Of a stretch of DNA of 11,705 bases, positions 6,602 to 11,705 are shown one piece after another. The notes under the pieces are model-generated. The model had not been told where the DNA came from, did not search any database, and worked only from the letters and a program-made list of their open reading frames with translations. Source of the DNA: Albibeggiatoa sp964388965 (lineage in GTDB: Bacteria > Pseudomonadota > Gammaproteobacteria > Beggiatoales > Beggiatoaceae); assembly GCA_964388965.1 (NCBI GenBank), contig CAYMCP010000090.1, forward strand, positions 1 through 11,705. Reading direction: 5' to 3'. Made by a program: the position numbers and the translations under genes. The first letter of the stretch is position 1. Each line of letters begins with the position of its first letter.

Positions 6602-8047
6602 ATGTTTAAACGCACTAAAATTGTTGCTACACTCGGTCCTGCAACCGACGACGTGGCGATGCTTGACAAAATGATTGAAGCAGGACTTGATGTTGTACGC
6701 CTTAATTTTTCACATGGTAGTGCCGAACAACACCGTAAACGTGTGGAACTCGTTAAGGAACGTGCTAAAAAAGCAGGCTGTATAGTCGGTATTATGGTTG
6801 ATTTACAAGGACCTAAAATCCGTATAGAGCAGTTTGAATCTGGAAAAATTACCCTTAAAGAAGACGACAAATTTATACTTGACGCCACGCTTCCCCCGCA
6901 TCTTGGTAATCAGGAAGTAGTTGGTATTACTTACAAACAATTGCCTAAAGATGTGCGCAAAAATGATGTTTTGTTACTTGATGACGGACGTATTGTTTTA
7001 AAGGTAAAAGATGTGATTGATGGACAAATTCACTGTAAAGTCAAAGTAGGCGGCGTATTGTCCAATAGCAAAGGTATTAATCGCTTAGGTGGTGGTTTGT
7101 CTGCCGACGCGCTGACTCATAAAGATCGTCAAGATATTTTAGTCGCTGCTGATTTACAAGCGGATTATGTCGCTGTATCCTTCCCGCGTTGTGCCGACGA
7201 TATTCACCAAGCGCGTGGATTACTTAAAGCCGCAGGTAGTAAAGCAAATATTGTCGCCAAAATGGAGCGCGCTGAAGCATTAGATAATCATATTGAAATT
7301 ATCCAAGCAGCAGATGCAATTATGGTGGCACGTGGTGATTTAGGTGTTGAAATTGGAGATGAGGCATTGCCCGCCGCGCAAAAATGTTTAATTAAAAAAG
7401 CCCGCGAGTATGATAAAGTAGCGATTACTGCAACTCAAATGATGGAATCTATGATTAATAGTCCGATTCCAACTCGTGCAGAAGTCTCCGATGTTGCTAA
7501 TGCTGTATTCGACGGCACGGATGCTGTCATGTTATCTGGCGAGACTGCGGTCGGGATTAATCCAGACAAAGCGGTAAAAGCGATGGTAAGAATCTGTCAT
7601 GAGGCAGAAAAACATCCTATGGCGCGAACATCTGATCACAGAATGACCAAAATATTTGGACGTATCGACGAGGCAATTGCAATGTCTACCATGTACGCGG
7701 CAAATCATTTGAACGTTAAGGCGATTGCTGCTTTAACCGAATCCGGTGCAACACCATTGTGGATGTCGCGGATTAATACCAGTATTCCTATTTTTGCATT
7801 ATCGCGTCAGGTAAGCACTTGCGCTAAAATGACCTTGTTTAGAGATGTATGCCCAATCAATTTTGATATTTGTGGGGTAGACGTGGTACAAGTGAATGAG
7901 AAAATTGTCCAAGAATTATTACAGCGCGGCGCAGTAAGCGAAGGTGATTTAGTAATTATCACCAAGGGAGATATGAAAGGGATTTCTGGTGGCACAAATA
8001 TGATGAAAATTGTTTGTGTCGGTAAACCTATGATTGATATGAATTAA
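6602..8047 (+). CDS. pyk: Pyruvate kinase (A-type)
   Basis: The enzyme converts phosphoenolpyruvate and ADP to pyruvate and ATP, the last step of glycolysis, in the cytoplasm. The 481 residues match the usual length of gammaproteobacterial PykA. The N-terminus has the family start KIVATLGPAT and RLNFSHG (about residues 34-40). The catalytic signature IVAKMERAEA places the key lysine at K220 and the metal ligand at E222. MVARGDLGVE (241-250) gives the second metal ligand D246, followed by TATQMMESM and SGETAVG. The C-terminal regulatory domain (about 346-481) includes ALTESGATPLWMSR and ends with GTNMMKIVCVG. The ATG has only a distant Shine-Dalgarno (GAGGA, 12 bases upstream), but no alternative start fits. 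fba follows after 33 bases, so the two probably form one transcript. Confidence 0.97.
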   Translation: MFKRTKIVATLGPATDDVAMLDKMIEAGLDVVRLNFSHGSAEQHRKRVELVKERAKKAGCIVGIMVDLQGPKIRIEQFESGKITLKEDDKFILDATLPPHLGNQEVVGITYKQLPKDVRKNDVLLLDDGRIVLKVKDVIDGQIHCKVKVGGVLSNSKGINRLGGGLSADALTHKDRQDILVAADLQADYVAVSFPRCADDIHQARGLLKAAGSKANIVAKMERAEALDNHIEIIQAADAIMVARGDLGVEIGDEALPAAQKCLIKKAREYDKVAITATQMMESMINSPIPTRAEVSDVANAVFDGTDAVMLSGETAVGINPDKAVKAMVRICHEAEKHPMARTSDHRMTKIFGRIDEAIAMSTMYAANHLNVKAIAALTESGATPLWMSRINTSIPIFALSRQVSTCAKMTLFRDVCPINFDICGVDVVQVNEKIVQELLQRGAVSEGDLVIITKGDMKGISGGTNMMKIVCVGKPMIDMN

Positions 8048-8070
8048 CTTTTATTCTAAAAAACTTCCAC

Positions 8071-8076
8071 AGGAGG
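8071..8076 (+). promoter_or_regulatory. Strong ribosome binding site of fba
   Basis: A perfect AGGAGG stands 4 bases before the fba ATG. It is much stronger than the site of pyk upstream, which suggests that aldolase is translated at a higher rate than pyruvate kinase from a shared mRNA. Confidence 0.75.
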
Positions 8077-8080
8077 AACG

Positions 8081-9142
8081 ATGTTAGTATCATTACGTCA
8101 ACTATTAGATCATGCTGCTGAAAATGGTTATGGTGTACCAGCTTTTAATGTTAATAATTTAGAACAAGTGCAAGCGATTATGATGGCGGCTGAGGAAACA
8201 GATAGCCCGGTCATTTTACAAGCTTCAGCAGGTGCGCGTTCTTATGCAGGTGAGCCATTTTTACGCCACCTAATTGTTGCAGCATTAGAACAATATCCAC
8301 ATATCCCGTTGGTTATGCACCAAGATCATGGCTCTGAACCTGCTGTTTGTATGCGTTCTATTCAAAGCCAATTTTCATCAGTTATGATGGACGGCTCTTT
8401 AATGGCAGATATGAAAACACCATCTACTTATGAATATAATGTTGAAGTCACTAAAATTGTTGTTGACATGGCACATGCTTGTGGTGTATCGGTAGAAGGT
8501 GAATTGGGTTGTTTAGGCTCTTTAGAAACAGGCGAGGCAGGTGAAGAGGACGGTTCAGGCGCAGAAGGAAAATTAAGCCATGATCAGTTACTGACCGACC
8601 CTGAACAAGCAGCCGATTTCGTTAAAGCAACAGGGGTTGACGCATTAGCAATTGCGATTGGTACAAGTCACGGTGCATATAAATTTACTCGTCCACCAAC
8701 AGGTGATATTTTAGCGATTGAACGAATTAAGGAAATTCATGCCCGTATTCCAGATACACATTTAGTCATGCACGGTTCATCTTCAGTGCCACAAGATTGG
8801 TTAGAAATCATCAACAACTACGGTGGTGATATGGGTCAAACTTATGGTGTGCCAGTAGAAGAAATCCAAGAAGGGATTAAACATGGTGTCCGTAAAGTGA
8901 ATATTGATACTGATTTGCGTATGGCTTCAACGGGTTCTATCCGTAAACATTTGAGTGACAACCCGGCAAATTTTGACCCACGCAAATATCTTAAAGCATC
9001 ACGCGATGCGATGAAAGAAATTTGTAAAGCGCGTTATGAGGCATTTGGCACGGCAGGCAACGCTTCTAAAATCAAGCCAATTACGCTAGAGGAAATGTTC
9101 AAAAAGTACAAAACAGGTGAATTAGACCCACGTATTAATTAA
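8081..9142 (+). CDS. fba: Class II fructose-bisphosphate aldolase (Calvin-cycle type)
   Basis: This zinc-dependent enzyme cleaves or forms fructose-1,6-bisphosphate from dihydroxyacetone phosphate and glyceraldehyde-3-phosphate; the CbbA/Fba subtype often also handles sedoheptulose-1,7-bisphosphate in the Calvin cycle. The 353 residues show the catalytic HQDHGSE with D82 and zinc ligand H83, the metal-site loop VEGELG (E141), zinc ligands H197 (GTSHGAYK) and H231 (VMHGSSS), and the substrate-binding NIDTDLR (274-280). The insertion around LETGEAGEEDGSG and the sequence style fit the CbbA-like subgroup rather than E. coli FbaA. It lies 33 bases behind pyk. The downstream spacer to convergent tatC holds two hairpins. 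Function is sure; the Calvin-cycle role depends on whether the organism fixes CO2, which the window does not show. Confidence 0.97.
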   Translation: MLVSLRQLLDHAAENGYGVPAFNVNNLEQVQAIMMAAEETDSPVILQASAGARSYAGEPFLRHLIVAALEQYPHIPLVMHQDHGSEPAVCMRSIQSQFSSVMMDGSLMADMKTPSTYEYNVEVTKIVVDMAHACGVSVEGELGCLGSLETGEAGEEDGSGAEGKLSHDQLLTDPEQAADFVKATGVDALAIAIGTSHGAYKFTRPPTGDILAIERIKEIHARIPDTHLVMHGSSSVPQDWLEIINNYGGDMGQTYGVPVEEIQEGIKHGVRKVNIDTDLRMASTGSIRKHLSDNPANFDPRKYLKASRDAMKEICKARYEAFGTAGNASKIKPITLEEMFKKYKTGELDPRIN

Positions 9143-9163
9143 TTCCTGTTGTCATTGAATCGT

Positions 9164-9201
9164 GAGGCTGTGAAATTAAAATTGAGTATTTTTGCAGCCT
9201 C
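9164..9201 (+). terminator. Hairpin downstream of fba
   Basis: GAGGCTG (9164-9170) pairs with CAGCCTC (9195-9201). G-U and A-U pairs extend the stem inward to about 12 bp, with a 14-base loop. It lies 22 bases after the fba stop, where a terminator is expected. No T-run follows, so it may act as a 3'-end stabiliser or need Rho. Confidence 0.45.
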
Positions 9202-9222
9202 TATGCAAGTTGCGTTCTGTAA

Positions 9223-9247
9223 GGACTAGGACATTTTGCCCTAGTCC
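9223..9247. terminator. Shared hairpin between converging fba and tatC
   Basis: GGACTAGG (9223-9230) is perfectly complementary to CCTAGTCC (9240-9247), with a 9-base loop. Being symmetrical it can fold in either transcript and lies 32 bases past the tatC stop. Neither side has a clear T-run, so intrinsic termination is uncertain. Confidence 0.5.
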
Positions 9248-9279
9248 AACATCTCGAAATAAAAAATAGCCACAATAAT

Positions 9280-10125
9280 CTAATCTTTGCTACGTCGTTG
9301 CTCTTCTTCTGCGGCAAGCTTATCCAGCTCTGCGTCCATATCGTCTAAACTTAACTCATTTTCCTCCGTAGCTACCATTTCTGCACGTTTGCGTAACATT
9401 AATTTAGAAAAAAATAAACCTGCTTCAAATAGTAATAAGACTGGAATGGCTAATAAAGTTTGTGAAATGATGTCAGGAGGGGTCATTAACATGGCGATTA
9501 TAAATGCACCAACAATGATATAGGGGCGTTTTTCTGATAAAGATTCGGGTGTCGTCATCCCAGTCCAGATTAGTAAAAAAGTCGCTACAGGTACTTCAAA
9601 CGCTACACCAAATGCAAAAAATAGTTTTAAAACAAAATCAAAGTAACTACTAATGTCAGTCATCATAGAGACACCATCCGGCGTGGTGCTGACCATAAAT
9701 TGGAATATGATGGGAAAAACGACAAAATACGCAAAAACTATCCCTAAATAAAATAATAGCGTACTGGAAACCAGTAATGGCGTAACTAAATATTTTTCAT
9801 GTTTATAGAGTCCCGGTGCAATGAATCCCCAAATTTGGTATAAAGAATAAGGTATTGAAATGAATGCTGCTAATACTAATCCTAATTTCAATGGGATAAA
9901 AAAGGGTGAAATCGGACTTGTTGCAATCATTTGTGTGCCTTCAGGTAACGAGCGTTGCAACGGTTCGGAAAAGAAAGTAAACAAATCGTTGAGAAATGGG
10001 CTTAGGGCAAGAAACACAATTAAAATGGCAATGACAATTCTTAGCAACCGGTCGCGTAACTCCACTAGATGCGCTAAAAATGGCATTTCTTGACCGCCGG
10101 GTGGTATATTCGCAGAATCACTCAT
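9280..10125 (-). CDS. tatC: Sec-independent protein translocase subunit TatC
   Basis: TatC is the core inner-membrane receptor that, with TatB, recognises twin-arginine signal peptides of folded proteins. The 281 residues show the N-terminal signature HLVELRDRL (19-27), six predicted membrane helices, FIAPGLYKHEK (101-111) in the first cytoplasmic loop, E177 (FGVAFEVPV, matching the functional glutamate of E. coli TatC) and MTPPDIISQ (214-222). The ATG lies 3 bases after the tatB stop, so translation is probably coupled; only a weak ribosome site is visible. The C-terminal tail (about 243-281) is longer than in E. coli and rich in Glu, Asp and Ala, with likely coiled-coil character, facing the cytoplasm. 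It ends the hisE-hinT-tatABC operon. Confidence 0.97.
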   Translation of the reverse strand: MSDSANIPPGGQEMPFLAHLVELRDRLLRIVIAILIVFLALSPFLNDLFTFFSEPLQRSLPEGTQMIATSPISPFFIPLKLGLVLAAFISIPYSLYQIWGFIAPGLYKHEKYLVTPLLVSSTLLFYLGIVFAYFVVFPIIFQFMVSTTPDGVSMMTDISSYFDFVLKLFFAFGVAFEVPVATFLLIWTGMTTPESLSEKRPYIIVGAFIIAMLMTPPDIISQTLLAIPVLLLFEAGLFFSKLMLRKRAEMVATEENELSLDDMDAELDKLAAEEEQRRSKD

Positions 10126-10128
10126 AAA

Positions 10129-10440
10129 TTAATCTTTACTGGCAGGTTTATCTTCTAAATCTTTAAGCGAAATAAAAGGTTGTTTGACTTCTTCTACAGT
10201 GGATTTTGTTTCCTCTATAAATTTATGCAAACTATTGTGTTCATCCAATTTCATTTGTTCTTGTAATTCCTGCAAACGTAATTCTTTATCAATATCTTGT
10301 TTCACGCTGCTAATAATACGTTTAGCGCGCCCGACCCATAAGCCAACGGTACGCGCTGCACCGGGTAACTTATCAGGTCCGATGACTACTAGCGCAACCA
10401 CTAAGACTAGAGCTAATTCCCAAAAACCTATATCAAACAT
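10129..10440 (-). CDS. tatB: Sec-independent protein translocase subunit TatB
   Basis: TatB forms the substrate receptor with TatC. From ATG at 10440 it is 103 residues: MFDIGFWE with the conserved E8 in the membrane helix (about 5-20), the G21-P22 hinge, then an amphipathic helix and a long charged helix (about 28-85). The MFDIG start distinguishes it from TatA. A TTG at 10446 is in frame two codons earlier. I prefer the ATG because TatB proteins typically begin MFDIG and because TAGGG lies upstream of it, overlapping the tatA stop. The gene begins 8 bases after tatA and stops 3 bases before tatC. Confidence 0.93.
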   Translation of the reverse strand: MFDIGFWELALVLVVALVVIGPDKLPGAARTVGLWVGRAKRIISSVKQDIDKELRLQELQEQMKLDEHNSLHKFIEETKSTVEEVKQPFISLKDLEDKPASKD

Positions 10441-10448
10441 GGTCAACC

Positions 10449-10709
10449 CTAGTTTTTATATTCTTGTTTAGCCGTCACTTCACCTTCGATAATATCATCA
10501 TCTACTTTAGTAACGCGCGGTGGTGGTGAGGCTTTAGTATCGGTGCTTGTATCAGTTGTACCCGTTTCATTTTCACCTTCTTTTACTGAATTGCGGAAAT
10601 TTCTAATTCCCTCACCCAAATCCGCACCAATATTGCGTAATTTTTTAGTGCCGAATAGTAAAATAATAATCGCTAAAACAATCAGTAATTGCCAAATACC
10701 AATACCCAT
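10449..10709 (-). CDS. tatA: Sec-independent protein translocase subunit TatA
   Basis: TatA multimers provide the protein-conducting step of twin-arginine transport. The 86 residues comprise a short membrane helix (about 4-19, starting GIGIWQLL), the conserved FGTKKLRNIG hinge and amphipathic helix (19-44), and an unstructured acidic/Thr-rich tail. AAAGGA stands 6 bases before the ATG. It starts 29 bases after hinT and is followed by tatB after 8 bases. The MGIGIWQ start with FGTKKL marks it as TatA rather than TatB. Confidence 0.95.
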   Translation of the reverse strand: MGIGIWQLLIVLAIIILLFGTKKLRNIGADLGEGIRNFRNSVKEGENETGTTDTSTDTKASPPPRVTKVDDDIIEGEVTAKQEYKN

Positions 10710-10738
10710 AAAACATCCTTTATCAGTTATTAATGAAA

Positions 10739-11074
10739 TTATAAGTCTGAATAACGTTTACCGCCCAATAGATGAATGTGTAGATGGTAAACAACTTGAC
10801 CGCCGTCTGCACCAGTATTAATCACCGTTCTAAAACCACCATCAAGTCCTTGTTGTTTTGCTAATTTTGGTAGCAACAACATCATCTGTCCCATTAAATC
10901 TTGATGATGATCTTGTAAATCCTGCAAACTTTCAATATGTTCACGCGGGATAATGAGTAGATGTACGGGTGCCTTTGGGCTAATATCTTTAAAAACAATG
11001 ACTTTATCATCACTGTAGACTTGGTCAGAAGGAATCTCCCCTGCTACAATTTTACAAAAGATACAATCATTCAT
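10739..11074 (-). CDS. hinT: HIT family purine nucleoside phosphoramidase (HinT-like)
   Basis: HinT proteins hydrolyse adenosine 5'-phosphoramidates and related AMP-lysine adducts in the cytoplasm. The 111 residues start MNDCIFCKIV with a zinc-type C4-x-x-C7 pair, and end with the histidine triad H97-L-H99-I-H101-L-L; H99 is the expected nucleophile. The frame is open upstream for 20 more codons, but I choose ATG at 11074. It has AAAGGA 5 bases ahead (11080-11085), and family members begin with this CxFC-type sequence. With this start the gene overlaps the end of hisE by 8 bases (ATGAATGA), typical of translational coupling. tatA follows after 29 bases. The hisE-hinT-tatABC order is common in proteobacteria. 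Confidence 0.95.
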   Translation of the reverse strand: MNDCIFCKIVAGEIPSDQVYSDDKVIVFKDISPKAPVHLLIIPREHIESLQDLQDHHQDLMGQMMLLLPKLAKQQGLDGGFRTVINTGADGGQVVYHLHIHLLGGKRYSDL

Positions 11075-11399
11075 AACTTTCCTTTGGTCGTTGGGCTTTT
11101 TCTTCGAGACCTGAGCGTCCAAATCGTCGGTCAAGTTCTTGTAATATATCGTTAAAATCTATATTTTGTTGTGCCAATAAAACCATGCAGTGAAACCAAA
11201 GATCAGCCATTTCGTAGATAATTTCATCACGTTGTCCACCTTTAGCTGCAATTACCACTTCAGTACTTTCCTCGCCAATTTTTTTTAGAATTTTGTCTGT
11301 ACCCTTTGCGTACAATTTGGCAACGTAAGAACTTGCAGGGTCAACCAATTTGCGCTGCTCTAATATTTCTGCGAGGCGTTGTAGTATAGCACTATCCAT
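11067..11399 (-). CDS. hisE: Phosphoribosyl-ATP pyrophosphatase (HisE)
   Basis: HisE hydrolyses phosphoribosyl-ATP to phosphoribosyl-AMP, the second step of histidine synthesis. The 110 residues form the all-alpha MazG-like fold with metal-binding acidic residues in KIGEESTEVVIAAK (E43, E44, E47) and YEMADLWFH (E63, D66). It is a stand-alone HisE, not the HisIE fusion of enterics. hisI, a frequent upstream neighbour, is not within the 306 bases to the window edge. The ATG at 11399 has only a distant AAGGA (14 bases upstream), and that AAGG sits inside a predicted hairpin. The stop TGA overlaps the hinT start. It is the first gene of the operon. Confidence 0.95.
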   Translation of the reverse strand: MDSAILQRLAEILEQRKLVDPASSYVAKLYAKGTDKILKKIGEESTEVVIAAKGGQRDEIIYEMADLWFHCMVLLAQQNIDFNDILQELDRRFGRSGLEEKAQRPKESYE

Positions 11400-11414
11400 T
11401 GTATTTATAACTGT

Positions 11415-11429
11415 CCTTGCTTGGCAAGG
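11415..11429 (-). promoter_or_regulatory. Stem-loop at the predicted 5' end of the hisE-tatC mRNA
   Basis: CCTTGC (11415-11420) pairs perfectly with GCAAGG (11424-11429) over a 3-base loop. The predicted transcription start of the hisE promoter (about 11428) falls at the foot of this stem, so the mRNA would begin with the hairpin. The only AAGG near hisE is in the stem. It might protect the 5' end from decay or mask the ribosome site. Confidence 0.45.
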
Positions 11430-11434
11430 GGCTA

Positions 11435-11463
11435 ACTATACCCTATCAATGCACAGTGGACAA
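11435..11463 (-). promoter_or_regulatory. Promoter of the hisE-hinT-tatABC operon
   Basis: On the minus strand TTGTCC (-35, 11458-11463) and TATAGT (-10, 11435-11440) are separated by 17 bases, matching consensus at 4 of 6 and 5 of 6 positions. The expected start near 11428 gives a leader of about 29 bases to hisE. It accounts for the operon starting at hisE without hisI. Confidence 0.55.
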
Positions 11464-11598
11464 TTCCAATTTTGAAGGTGTGTAAAATACGACACTTATC
11501 CCAGCGGATTAGAGTAGTATGGAGTATCTAGCAGTGCATATTGAGATTGTGTAAGCATTTGATTTTTAGCTAGTTACATCAAAATCAAACTATAAAGT

Positions 11599-11630
11599 AA
11601 AAATTATCCGCGCTGATTTTCTTTCTCAGC
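11599..11630 (-). terminator. Possible weak terminator left of the right-edge frame
   Basis: On the minus strand GCTGA (from 11630) pairs with TCAGC (to 11612) over a 9-base loop. A run of five T follows at 11603-11599 after an 8-base gap. The 5-bp stem and the gap make it weak. It lies 9 bases after the stop of the right-edge open frame, which supports that frame slightly. The stretch 11464-11598 holds nothing else I recognise. Confidence 0.25.
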
Positions 11631-11639
11631 AGTGGCATT

Positions 11640-11705
11640 TCATTCAGTCCCAATTTTATTAATTTCCTTCATCAACCTATCAGTTTCTGAAAGTGCTACG
11701 ATGAT
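11640..11705 (-). CDS. Possible C-terminal end of an unidentified protein (partial)
   Basis: A minus-strand frame is open from the right edge to TGA at 11640-11642 and encodes 21 residues ending SETDRLMKEINKIGTE. The charged, helical-looking composition is protein-like, and a weak terminator-like hairpin follows. A frame this short can easily be open by chance. It does not resemble the conserved end of HisI. I cannot assign a function. Confidence 0.25.
   Translation of the reverse strand: MIVALSETDRLMKEINKIGTE

Noticed and set aside
6559..6888. Minus-strand open frame of 109 codons over the pyk start
   Set aside because: Antisense shadow of pyk, whose catalytic motifs on the plus strand are unambiguous.
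11075..11134. Longer hinT reading frame beginning at 11134
   Set aside because: The extra 20 residues are hydrophilic, lie fully inside hisE and precede the standard MNDCIFCKI start, which has its own ribosome site.

Overview
This AT-rich window looks like a chromosomal housekeeping segment of a gammaproteobacterium. The clues are the gene orders asd-fimV and hisE-hinT-tatABC, a ccmH-ccmI pair for cytochrome c maturation, and an A-type pyruvate kinase followed by a Calvin-type class II fructose-bisphosphate aldolase. The mix of FimV, c-type cytochrome maturation and Calvin-type aldolase would suit a sulfur oxidiser of the Thiotrichales (Beggiatoa-like). That lineage guess is an inference and was not tested by any search.

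Layout, left to right. Positions 1-2588 (minus) hold the N-terminal 862 codons of a long fimV gene that runs off the left edge. It encodes a signal peptide, LysM domain, coiled coil, membrane segment, TPR-like region and a very acidic repeat tail. Upstream of it on the same strand is asd (2907-3929, minus), with all expected catalytic residues. A regulatory-looking intergenic region (3930-4270) carries an 11-bp inverted repeat and a near-consensus plus-strand promoter with no recognisable gene behind it. Then come ccmI (4271-5476) and ccmH (5489-5944), both minus. A 657-base divergent intergenic region (5945-6601) separates them from pyk (6602-8047) and fba (8081-9142), both plus. These form a glycolytic/Calvin-cycle pair.

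fba converges on tatC across a short spacer holding two hairpins. The rest is a minus-strand operon that reads hisE (11067-11399), hinT (10739-11074), tatA (10449-10709), tatB (10129-10440), tatC (9280-10125). Spacing is tight, with an 8-base overlap of hisE and hinT. A good sigma70-like promoter lies just upstream of hisE, with a stem-loop at the predicted 5' end of the mRNA. The last 66 bases may hold the end of another minus-strand gene.

The genes do unrelated jobs: polar organisation and pilus assembly (FimV), aspartate-family amino acids and diaminopimelate (Asd), cytochrome c haem attachment (CcmHI), lower glycolysis and carbon fixation (Pyk, Fba), histidine synthesis (HisE), nucleotide phosphoramidate hydrolysis (HinT) and folded-protein export (TatABC). 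I see no mobile elements, CRISPR, tRNA or rRNA. I find no strong evidence for an undescribed multi-gene system. The most unusual items are the asd/ccmI intergenic region, the FimV acidic tail with a second hydrophobic segment, and the 5'-terminal hairpin ahead of hisE.
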